Shown here: one piece after another, positions 53,395 to 61,078 of the stretch
Layout: the number at the start of each line of letters is the position of its first letter
Numbering within the stretch: the first letter of the stretch is position 1
NCBI RefSeq assembly: GCF_000190535.1
Contig: NC_015160.1
Location: 2,046,001 to 2,110,000, forward strand
From: Odoribacter splanchnicus DSM 20712
GTDB taxonomy: Bacteria > Bacteroidota > Bacteroidia > Bacteroidales > Marinifilaceae
Length of the DNA stretch: 64,000 bases
Direction of reading: 5' to 3'
Notes under the pieces: model-generated
The model's input: the letters and a program-made list of their open reading frames with translations, nothing else
Told to the model about the DNA's origin: nothing
Database searches by the model: none
Program-made: the position numbers and the translations under genes

Positions 53395-55254
53395 ATGAGA
53401 AAATATATTTATTCGATTTTTCTGCTGGGTCTGTTTTCCTGTCAGGAAGAAGGCGTGGTCCAATATACGCAGGAAAAAGACGGTTTGCAGTTTTCTGCCA
53501 ACAGCAGTGAAGATATGACCAAAGTGTTCAATTTTGCCACTGCCACCTATGAAGAGGAAATAAACGGCGAGCCGAAAACATTCTATTACGGGGATTCGCT
53601 GGCAGCATATACCTTTGAACGGGTTGTGCTGGATTTGCAGGGGTTCCCGACTCCCGATGAAAGAGAGTATAAATTGAAAACCGTTTTGGTGGAAGACCAG
53701 GATTCCAGCAAGGTTGCCGAGGTTGTGTTTGAGCCGTATTATAGCCTGGCTCCCAATCAATTGAAAGATACCATCAAGATAACCGTGTTGCGTCCCAAGA
53801 CAAGAGGAACCTATACGGTCGGAATCACGGTCGATACGGAAGGGAATGAGGCGTTCTTCGACAAGGGTGTCGTGGAGAAATCCATACTGCGTCTGGATAT
53901 CCAGGATGTGTATGAACAACCGAAAGGTTGGGAGGAACGTCTGGAGTGGCTCGGAGAATTTGACGAAGAAAAGTATGCTTTTATGGTGACGGTTTCCAAA
54001 CAGGCTTTCAGCAAGGAAAACAACCACATGTGGAACGAGACGGACAAATACAATCTGGAGTTACGTCAGGCATTGGCAAGGTTCAATGCCAGTGCAGCAC
54101 CGGAAGACCAGAAGAAATTCAGTTTCCCTGTAACGACAAAATTGGTATGGTGGGACAAACAGCTGAAATTCCTGGGTGAATTTTCGGAAGAAAAGCATGA
54201 GTTTATCAAGAATCTGCTGAGTGAAGAGGGTGAGACCTTGGCAAACAACAGTAAATTGGAATACTGGAATCTGGTGTTCAGGGATGCAGTTGCGGAACAG
54301 GGTATCACCGAATTCTCTTTCCCGGTCGTTACCGTGCAGTCGTCCTGGTGGCGTGAGTCTTTGTTGGGAGCTTTCTCGCCCGAGAAACAGGAATTCATTG
54401 TCCGCGAACTTTTCCCGCGCAGTGATTATCAAATCAAAGACGGCACCTGGGATTATGCCAATCCGGTGCTGCGGGTGTTGTTGGAACAATACAATGCAGA
54501 ACATCCGGAAGCTCCGCTTGCCTTTGATTTTCCGATAGAGGGACGTCCGGAATGGTGGGATTTCCGTGAATCGTATCTGGGAGAATATTCGGATATCAAA
54601 CGGGACATTGCGGTAGTTGCCGTATTGACAGAGCAGATGTATTACGGCGAATGCAACATCAATCCTTTGGTGAACCAGAATATGAGCATGGATAATGTCA
54701 TGGGTGCCATCCGTGATGCTATTAACGCATACAACAAGGAACATCCGGACAGCCAGCTTGAATTGCCGGCTTCTGCTCCGGGATGGTGGGCTGAAAAGAG
54801 CAACTATTTAGGCGACTATTCTCCGGAAAAAGAGGCATTCATGCAGCAGATAATGCCGGTGTATAATGCAACATATCAGGAATGGGCAAATTGGACAGAT
54901 TGGAACCCCATTTTCCGCTATGAACTGGCAGCCTACAACAGTGCTTATCCGGATGCACCTTACGGATTCACTTTCCCTGAAGTCGATACCAAACCATCCT
55001 ATTGGGATGAGTTGCCTTATTTGGGAGAATACTCGGAAGCGAAGCGGGTGTTTATATGGATTACTTTGATGCCTAAGAATTATGGTAATGTTGACGGTTG
55101 GTTCCTGGGAGCTCCTTCTGAATGGGGAAATCCAAACGACTGGCCTGCAAGACATACGACCTTGACCGAGGCATACGCCAATAGATACGAAGACTTTATG
55201 AAGAAATATGCCGGTGCAAATCCGACACCGTTTGATTTCCCGGCTTCTTGGTAA
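53395..55254 (+). CDS. DUF4843-type lipoprotein with six tandem WW-LGEYS modules
   Basis: A 619-residue lipoprotein (FLLGLFSCQEEGVVQYTQ). Residues 20-175 form a DUF4843-like beta domain (YKLKTVLVEDQDSSKVAEVV, RGTYTVGITVDTEG). From about 179 six related modules of 66-78 residues start near 179, 252, 318, 386, 464 and 536. Each opens with one or two Trp, then LGE(Y/F)S-x-EK-x-x-F(I/M), a variable middle, an N...L..YN..HP helix, and closes with F-x-FP. Module 4 is the most diverged (DIKRDIAVVAVL). The locus 2 homologue at 18043 has no such modules. I do not recognise the module as a named domain; repeated surface binding units are the likely role. Confidence 0.8.
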   Translation: MRKYIYSIFLLGLFSCQEEGVVQYTQEKDGLQFSANSSEDMTKVFNFATATYEEEINGEPKTFYYGDSLAAYTFERVVLDLQGFPTPDEREYKLKTVLVEDQDSSKVAEVVFEPYYSLAPNQLKDTIKITVLRPKTRGTYTVGITVDTEGNEAFFDKGVVEKSILRLDIQDVYEQPKGWEERLEWLGEFDEEKYAFMVTVSKQAFSKENNHMWNETDKYNLELRQALARFNASAAPEDQKKFSFPVTTKLVWWDKQLKFLGEFSEEKHEFIKNLLSEEGETLANNSKLEYWNLVFRDAVAEQGITEFSFPVVTVQSSWWRESLLGAFSPEKQEFIVRELFPRSDYQIKDGTWDYANPVLRVLLEQYNAEHPEAPLAFDFPIEGRPEWWDFRESYLGEYSDIKRDIAVVAVLTEQMYYGECNINPLVNQNMSMDNVMGAIRDAINAYNKEHPDSQLELPASAPGWWAEKSNYLGDYSPEKEAFMQQIMPVYNATYQEWANWTDWNPIFRYELAAYNSAYPDAPYGFTFPEVDTKPSYWDELPYLGEYSEAKRVFIWITLMPKNYGNVDGWFLGAPSEWGNPNDWPARHTTLTEAYANRYEDFMKKYAGANPTPFDFPASW

Positions 55255-55271
55255 ATTTAATACAGTAGATT

Positions 55272-56795
55272 ATGAAAAAGACAATATCAATATTCATGCT
55301 GGCAGCCCTCTTAATCGGAGGGTTGGCCGGATGCTATGAGGACAAAGGCAACTATAAATACAGGGACATCAATGAGGTCACTTATAAAATATTGCCTGAA
55401 AGTGAGGACGGCTATTACCGGTTCAAGCAGCCGCCCATGGACACCATGTATGTAGATTATACCGTCGATTTGTCGCAGAGCCAGGCAGCCAACGAAGAAA
55501 ACCTGGAGTTCTTGTGGCTGGTCAGCTACAGCAAAGACAAAAAAACAGTGACCGATACCATCACTACCAGGGATTTAAGGCTGGCATTCCCGCCGAAGAA
55601 ATCCTCTGCTTTCGATATCGTGTTTTCCCTGACGGACAAGCAGACGAATGTCAGTTCGTACAAAGAGCTGCACATCAAGACCGTTTATCCGTATGTCAAC
55701 AGTTGGCTGGTGTTGAACGGGGATAAAGAAAATGCACGTATCTCTGCCGTAGAAGACCCTGATTCGTTGAATTATGTCTTCACGGAAGACGCTTATACGG
55801 CATTGGGGTATAAAAAACGTTTTGAAGATATCACCGAGTTGGTATATGCACCGGCAATCACCGAAAACGTAAGTGCTCCGGAATGGCTCTATATCGTTTC
55901 GCCCGACAGTGTCTGGGCGTTGTTCCCTTTTGAAATGAAGGTGGAAAAAAAGCAGAGTGACATTTTGCCGGACATTATCGTTGCCAACAAAACCGAAGTG
56001 GCATATGGATTGGACGGAACACCCAACAGTGGCGGAACCGTGATATTGGTGGATGAAAACAAACGCTTTTATTATTCAAACTTCAATAACGGGAAAGGTG
56101 TGTTTCAGCAACCTGCCGTTGCAAAGGATTTGAAGGATACTTATCAGGTCGATTTGATTGCAAAATCTGAAAAGAGCAACTATCTGTGTTTTTGGGATGA
56201 TGAAAGAAAGAAATTCCTCTACTTCAGTATAAGCGGAGGAAGTGAAATCACGCTTTTCCCGGAAGAGTATAATGACTGGACGGGCAAGGAAGTGGTATGG
56301 ATGGGGACAGATAACCAAGACAAAGAGCACAAAGACGGGATAGCAATCGCCATTGTCAAAGATACCAAAGACCAAAGCTACTGGACTTATCGTTTTAGCA
56401 CAGAACAGACCATCACAGGCACTCCTATCGGAGAACTGCCGATCAACAAGGATTCGCAATTTGCCACGACAAGCGCATTCCCTGACCAGTTTTTCTATAC
56501 CGTAGACTCCAAGGTGTATCTGTTCAATGTAGCAAGTCTGGAAACGTACGAACTGTATGATGCCGGAAGTCCCATTACAAAAATGCAATTCCGCATTACA
56601 GGAGAGCACCAACTCACAGAAAAATGGAATTACATGCAACGCTGTCTGGCGCTTACTGTAGACAAGGGAGACCAAGGGGAACTGCACGAGCTGACCTTGA
56701 CAACGGCAGGAGATATCGAGACCTCCCGTATTTTCGAGGGATTCGGTCCCATCAAGGATATGTGTTTCACCTTTATTAATCGCATTCAAAGATGA
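55272..56795 (+). CDS. PKD-like family lipoprotein, locus 3
   Basis: A 507-residue lipoprotein (lipobox GGLAGC, then YEDKGNYKYRDINEVTYKIL). The ExDKGNYxY start and PKD-like first domain (LEFLWLVSYSKDKKTVTDTI, SSYKELHIKTVYPYV) match the locus 2 protein at 16517. Later segments repeat propeller-like strands (WLVLNGDKENARISAVED, YLCFWDDERKKFLYFSIS, QFFYTVDSKVYLFNVASL). Its TGA stop shares bases with the ATG of the protease gene (ATGA), so translation of the two is coupled. A surface role beside SusD is likely. Confidence 0.83.
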   Translation: MKKTISIFMLAALLIGGLAGCYEDKGNYKYRDINEVTYKILPESEDGYYRFKQPPMDTMYVDYTVDLSQSQAANEENLEFLWLVSYSKDKKTVTDTITTRDLRLAFPPKKSSAFDIVFSLTDKQTNVSSYKELHIKTVYPYVNSWLVLNGDKENARISAVEDPDSLNYVFTEDAYTALGYKKRFEDITELVYAPAITENVSAPEWLYIVSPDSVWALFPFEMKVEKKQSDILPDIIVANKTEVAYGLDGTPNSGGTVILVDENKRFYYSNFNNGKGVFQQPAVAKDLKDTYQVDLIAKSEKSNYLCFWDDERKKFLYFSISGGSEITLFPEEYNDWTGKEVVWMGTDNQDKEHKDGIAIAIVKDTKDQSYWTYRFSTEQTITGTPIGELPINKDSQFATTSAFPDQFFYTVDSKVYLFNVASLETYELYDAGSPITKMQFRITGEHQLTEKWNYMQRCLALTVDKGDQGELHELTLTTAGDIETSRIFEGFGPIKDMCFTFINRIQR

Positions 56796-58816
56796 AAAAG
56801 ATAGTATATTTGCTTTTATTGGGGTTGGCATCTTGCCAACAGGATGACATCATCACAGAAGTACCCAAAGACGATTGGTCGGTTATCGCAAATACAGCCG
56901 GGCAAATAAAAGGACAAGTGAACATCAAATTCAAAGAGCTGCCGAAGGATTTGCAGATTGTGACCACCCGCAGCGGAGTGGATACGGACAACGGCCAGTT
57001 GAACTCCGTTATCCGGCAATTGGGAGGTACCCGCCTGGAGCGGGTATTCCCCCATGCCGGGAAGTTCGAAGCACGTACCCGGAAGGCAGGTCTTCATCTA
57101 TGGTATCAGGTATCTTTCGATGAGAATATTCCTACGGCAGAGGCAATGAAGGCGTTATCGGGTATTCCGAATGTCGCAACCGTAGAACCTATTTACAAAG
57201 GGAAGACAGAGTCGGTACCGTTACCTTATAATGACCCGTATCTGCCCCAACAATGGCACCTCTATAATAACGGCAGCAACGGGATGCTGGCAGGCGGGGA
57301 TATCAGTATTCTGGAAGCCTGGGAGATTGAAAAAGGAAAGCCGGAAGTGATTGTAAATGTGGTGGATTCTAAGGTTGATGTTAACCATGAAGATTTGAAA
57401 GACAATCTTTGGAAGAATCCCGGAGAATATAACCAGAACCCCTGGGGAGACAATGACGGCAACGGTTATCAAGGCGACTGGCATGGAATCGGAGCGAACC
57501 CCATCAACGGTCTTCCTGATTATGGGGCGGTAGATAAGGATGATCACGGTACCCATGTTGCCGGTATATTGGCAGCCAAGAACAATAATGGCGTGGGTAT
57601 TTGCGGAGTTGCCGGCGGTGACGCTCCTGACAACGGGATACGCATCATGTGTTGTCCGTTCAATAACGGCAATCCTGCTGCCAGCATCAAATACGGAGCC
57701 GACCACGGAGCCGTAATCTGTACGAACAGTTGGTATATCGCCGGAGGTTCGGTTGGCGAAGTCCTGCAGGATGCTGTCAATTATTTTGTAACGTATGCCG
57801 GTATCGATGAATACGGGAATCAGACGGGACCGATGCGTGGCGGTATTGTATTCGGTTCTGCCGGTAATGACGGTGTCGAGCCGGAGAGCCACTATCCTGC
57901 TTCGCTGGATAATGTTATCGCAGTTGCAGCCCTCGACCCTGCCTTTAGGAAAAGCGGCTATTCCAATTATGCGGAGTGGGTCGATATTGCAGCACCCGGA
58001 GGCGGAAACGGATATGGCTGGCAGATGTGGAGTTGTGCCATAGGCAATCGTTATCTGGAACTGGTGGGAACTTCGCAGGCAACGCCTGTGGCAGCGGGAG
58101 TGGCAGCCTTGATTGTATCGAAGTTTGCCCGCGAAGGGTTGACTCCATACGAAGTGGAATATCGCCTGAAGCGCGGCGTGAAGCCTATCGATGACTATAA
58201 TCCCGAATATAAGGGCAAGTTAGGTGCAGGATGTGTGGATGCGTTGCTGGCATTGAGCGACGAACCTGTAAACTTCCTCCCGGTAATTACAGCACAAAAG
58301 CCAATAGAAGGAGTGCAAATCATACCGTATGGTTCGACAGCCCAATATGTCTATACAGTTAGCGATACGGAAGACGGAACCGATTTGGACTATGTTTTGG
58401 AAGACCCCAGCAAGAGTGTCACTGCCACCAAACAAGACGGAACCATCATGTTGACAGTGAACAACAGGAATTGCATTGCCGGAGACCACATTGTAAAATT
58501 GACGGTGACAGACCGGGGAGGGCTTTCAAGCACAACCGAGCTTTCCATTAAATTGCAGCCGGAACTGCTTCAAGAGGTTGAATTGTACCCGAATCCTGTG
58601 GTGGATATTCTGACTATCCGTGCCAGCATGACCTTTAGCGGTGAAATGAGAGCCTGTCTGTACGATGCTTCCGGTAATTTGGTTCTGGAACGCAAGGTGA
58701 CAGCCTCTTTACATAAAGCCGGAGAGTTGGATTTAAGCAAGGTGGACGGAGGAAGCTATACTTTGAAACTCTACTGCAACAATAAAACAATCACCAAAAA
58801 CATTATAAAATTGTAA
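56792..58816 (+). CDS. S8 subtilisin-family peptidase with lipobox and T9SS sorting domain
   Basis: A 674-residue secreted serine protease. The signal peptide ends LLGLASCQQDD, an SPII-type lipobox. Residues 30-140 look like a propeptide (VNIKFKELPKDLQIVTTRSG). The catalytic domain has Asp192 (NVVDSKVDVNHEDL, with Lys in place of the usual Gly), His252 (DDHGTHVAGILAAKNNNGVG) and Ser428 (GTSQATPVAAGVAALI). A beta domain (VYTVSDTEDGTDLDYVLEDP) and a T9SS type-A C-terminal signal from about 595 (ELYPNPVVDILTIR ... GSYTLKLYCNNKTITKNIIK) follow. Both lipidation and T9SS signals are present. It is coupled to the PKD-like gene and followed 4 nt later by a PorV-like gene. Confidence 0.92.
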   Translation: MKKIVYLLLLGLASCQQDDIITEVPKDDWSVIANTAGQIKGQVNIKFKELPKDLQIVTTRSGVDTDNGQLNSVIRQLGGTRLERVFPHAGKFEARTRKAGLHLWYQVSFDENIPTAEAMKALSGIPNVATVEPIYKGKTESVPLPYNDPYLPQQWHLYNNGSNGMLAGGDISILEAWEIEKGKPEVIVNVVDSKVDVNHEDLKDNLWKNPGEYNQNPWGDNDGNGYQGDWHGIGANPINGLPDYGAVDKDDHGTHVAGILAAKNNNGVGICGVAGGDAPDNGIRIMCCPFNNGNPAASIKYGADHGAVICTNSWYIAGGSVGEVLQDAVNYFVTYAGIDEYGNQTGPMRGGIVFGSAGNDGVEPESHYPASLDNVIAVAALDPAFRKSGYSNYAEWVDIAAPGGGNGYGWQMWSCAIGNRYLELVGTSQATPVAAGVAALIVSKFAREGLTPYEVEYRLKRGVKPIDDYNPEYKGKLGAGCVDALLALSDEPVNFLPVITAQKPIEGVQIIPYGSTAQYVYTVSDTEDGTDLDYVLEDPSKSVTATKQDGTIMLTVNNRNCIAGDHIVKLTVTDRGGLSSTTELSIKLQPELLQEVELYPNPVVDILTIRASMTFSGEMRACLYDASGNLVLERKVTASLHKAGELDLSKVDGGSYTLKLYCNNKTITKNIIKL

Positions 58817-58820
58817 GGAT

Positions 58821-59804
58821 ATGAACAGATTAAAATATAGCCTGATAGCGATATTTGCATTTGGAAGTCTCGCTGTTTTTGGACAAAAAAGCACAGGGGC
58901 GGCACAATTTCCTGAACTTACGCCCGATGTTCGCGGAGTAGGTATGGGAAACTCGGGAGTGGCGGCAACTGCCAATGCTTTCTCAATATACCGTAATGCA
59001 GCCAAGAGTATTTTTTCCACCCAAAAAGCCGAGATCGGTTATAGCTTTACTCCCTGGTTGCGCGAATTGTCCAAGGGGAGCAATTTACATGGGGTGGCCG
59101 GTTATTGGAATCTGGACGAGAAACAGGGAATTACCGCCGGATTCCGTTGGTTCAACCATTCGGAGACCAATATATGGGACAAGGAAGGCAATGATGCCGG
59201 AACTTTTACTCCCAAAGATTGGAGTGTGGACGTAGGTTATGCCCGTAAACTGACAGATGATTTGTCTGTAGGAGCAACAGCCCGTTTTATCCGTTCGGAT
59301 ATGAGTGGTCTTGATAAGGACGATGTTGCCAATGCCGTTGCATTTGATCTGGGGCTTTATTATAGACGCAATTTTGAAAATTGGGAACAGTCGCAGTGGG
59401 CTGTCGGTTTGCAGGCATCCAATTTCGGCACCAAGATCGATTACGGCTACGGTAAATATGACCAGGCTTCCAAGGTTGCCGCCGGCGGTATGATCGACCA
59501 CGTATTTACAGACAAACACCGTCTGCAAGGAACCTTGGATGTGGCTTGCCAGGTGTTACCCAATACCAATTGGGGCGGAAGTGTCGGAGTGGAATACACT
59601 CTTTTGCAGATTGTAGCGATTCGTGGCGGTTATCACTACGGCGAACAGGACAACAAACTGCAACGCTACGGCACGTTGGGATGCGGTGTCGGTTGTCACC
59701 ACATCAAAGCAGACTTTGCCTATTTGATTCCGGAGAAGGACAGTCTTTTAAAGAATACATGGCAGGTGGCATTAAGCATCGATTTGGGATTATTTAAAAG
59801 ATAA
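58821..59804 (+). CDS. PorV/PorQ-like outer-membrane barrel protein
   Basis: A 327-residue protein with a Sec signal (LKYSLIAIFAFGSLAVFGQK). The N-terminus FPELTPDVRGVGMGNSGVAA TANAFSIYRNAAK matches the PorV/LptO family start (PDARA-GMG-AG-A-...N-A). Alternating strands (YSFTPWLRELSKGSNLHGVA, KLTDDLSVGATARFIRSD) and the terminal VALSIDLGLFKR fit a FadL-like 14-strand barrel. PorV shuttles T9SS cargo from the translocon to the surface; here it lies 4 nt behind a T9SS protease, so a cargo-specific shuttle is plausible (inference). Confidence 0.82.
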   Translation: MNRLKYSLIAIFAFGSLAVFGQKSTGAAQFPELTPDVRGVGMGNSGVAATANAFSIYRNAAKSIFSTQKAEIGYSFTPWLRELSKGSNLHGVAGYWNLDEKQGITAGFRWFNHSETNIWDKEGNDAGTFTPKDWSVDVGYARKLTDDLSVGATARFIRSDMSGLDKDDVANAVAFDLGLYYRRNFENWEQSQWAVGLQASNFGTKIDYGYGKYDQASKVAAGGMIDHVFTDKHRLQGTLDVACQVLPNTNWGGSVGVEYTLLQIVAIRGGYHYGEQDNKLQRYGTLGCGVGCHHIKADFAYLIPEKDSLLKNTWQVALSIDLGLFKR

Positions 59805-59842
59805 TCCCTATTAAAAACAAACCATTTAATTCAATTTGAATC

Positions 59843-60928
59843 ATGAAGTATTTATTGACATGTATTTTCCTGTTAGCGGCAACTTCCTTTCTTGCAGCCC
59901 AGACATTCCATATCCAAGGAAATATAGAGCTTGACAAAGGGGAATTGCTTGTGCTGACCCAACAAGTGGAAGGCATGGATACTCTGGCACAGACAAAGTT
60001 TGAAAACAACCGGTTTGCCCTGACCGGCAATTTGCAGGAGCCGGTAGTCGCCTTGTTGAAGATTGCCGGTTATGAGGGCGGTTTTGTCATGATACTCGAA
60101 CCGGGCATGGAATATACCGCGAAACTGACCCGTAACGGAGCCGGCGATATCCGTGGAGGAAAACTCCAGGATATTTACAATGATTATCAGAAAATTGTAG
60201 CCGATGCCAATGCTGAAAGCCGGGCTTTGAATAAAAAAGCATCGGAAGCAGCTGCCCAAAAGCATTTCAAGACATCCCACGAGCTGAAGGCCAAAGCAAA
60301 CAAAGTGCAGCAGGCTGCCTTTGACAAGATGAACAACATCGTCCGCAAGAATGCAGACAATGTGCTGGCAGCCTATCTGCAGACCGCCGGTTCGGAACGT
60401 ATCATGGAACTGGAACCGCTGAAACAGATTTACAGCCTGCTTTCTGAGAAAGCAAAGGAAACAGCTCCGGGGAAACTATTGGAGGCACGTATCGCTGACT
60501 TGGAGAAAGTGGGTATCGCCGCTACCGCTCCCGACTTTACCCTGACCACTCCAGAAGGAAAACAAGTGTCGCTCTACAGCGTGAAGGGGAAACTGAAAAT
60601 TATCGATTTCTGGGCTTCCTGGTGCGGACCGTGCCGCATGGAAAATCCCAACATGGTGAAACTCTACAATGACTTCAAGGACAAAGGTCTTGCTATTGTC
60701 AGCGTGTCGCTGGACGAACGTAAGGTACCCTGGGTACAGGCTATCAAGAAAGACGGTATGCCGTGGACGCATGTCTCTTCGCTGAAAGGATGGAAGTGTG
60801 AAGTAGTGAAACAATACAACATCGATGCCGTGCCGTCGATTATCGTACTGGACGAAAACAACCGCATTTTAGCCAAGAACATCAGAGCTGAAAAATTGCG
60901 TGCATTCGTTACGGAATACCTGAAATAA
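59843..60928 (+). CDS. TlpA-like thiol-disulfide oxidoreductase (DUF4369 + AhpC/TSA)
   Basis: A 361-residue exported protein (KYLLTCIFLLAATSFLAAQ). DUF4369-type domain (FHIQGNIELDKGELLVLTQQ), a helical linker with a charged coiled stretch (ALNKKASEAAAQKHFKTSHE), then a thioredoxin fold: APDFTLTTPEGKQVSLYS, IIDFWASWCGPCRMENPNMV with Cys261/Cys264, and cis-proline IDAVPSIIVLD. Last gene of locus 3, followed by a strong inverted repeat. It shares the DFWASWCGPCR core with the protein at 46357. Confidence 0.91.
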   Translation: MKYLLTCIFLLAATSFLAAQTFHIQGNIELDKGELLVLTQQVEGMDTLAQTKFENNRFALTGNLQEPVVALLKIAGYEGGFVMILEPGMEYTAKLTRNGAGDIRGGKLQDIYNDYQKIVADANAESRALNKKASEAAAQKHFKTSHELKAKANKVQQAAFDKMNNIVRKNADNVLAAYLQTAGSERIMELEPLKQIYSLLSEKAKETAPGKLLEARIADLEKVGIAATAPDFTLTTPEGKQVSLYSVKGKLKIIDFWASWCGPCRMENPNMVKLYNDFKDKGLAIVSVSLDERKVPWVQAIKKDGMPWTHVSSLKGWKCEVVKQYNIDAVPSIIVLDENNRILAKNIRAEKLRAFVTEYLK

Positions 60929-60983
60929 AATACCTGTTTCCCTATCGGAAACAAAGTCCCGAAAAAGAAGTAATCCCCAAAAA

Positions 60984-61032
60984 TGAAGTGCTCCCCAAAA
61001 AGTCGGACATAAAACTTTTTGGGAGCACTTCA
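60984..61032. terminator. Long inverted repeat closing locus 3 (IS3-end-like)
   Basis: GAAGTGCTCCCCAAAAAG (60985-61002) pairs with CTTTTTGGGAGCACTTC (61015-61031), one bulged base, 12-nt loop, between two convergent genes. As a terminator it would serve both. The sequence TGAAGTGCTCCCCAAAAAGT CGGACA also resembles the terminal repeats of IS3/IS150-type elements, with TG...CA outer ends. A partial direct copy (GAAGTAATCCCCAAAAA) lies just before it. Confidence 0.6.
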
Positions 61033-61078
61033 CTTTGCGATGGGGCAGCATTATCAAAAAATCGACCCCGGAACCAAT

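Noticed and set aside
44449..60928. Polysaccharide utilisation locus
   Set aside because: SusC and SusD are present, but no glycoside hydrolase, lyase, carbohydrate esterase with clear signature or hybrid two-component regulator was found; the protease and thioredoxin genes point elsewhere.
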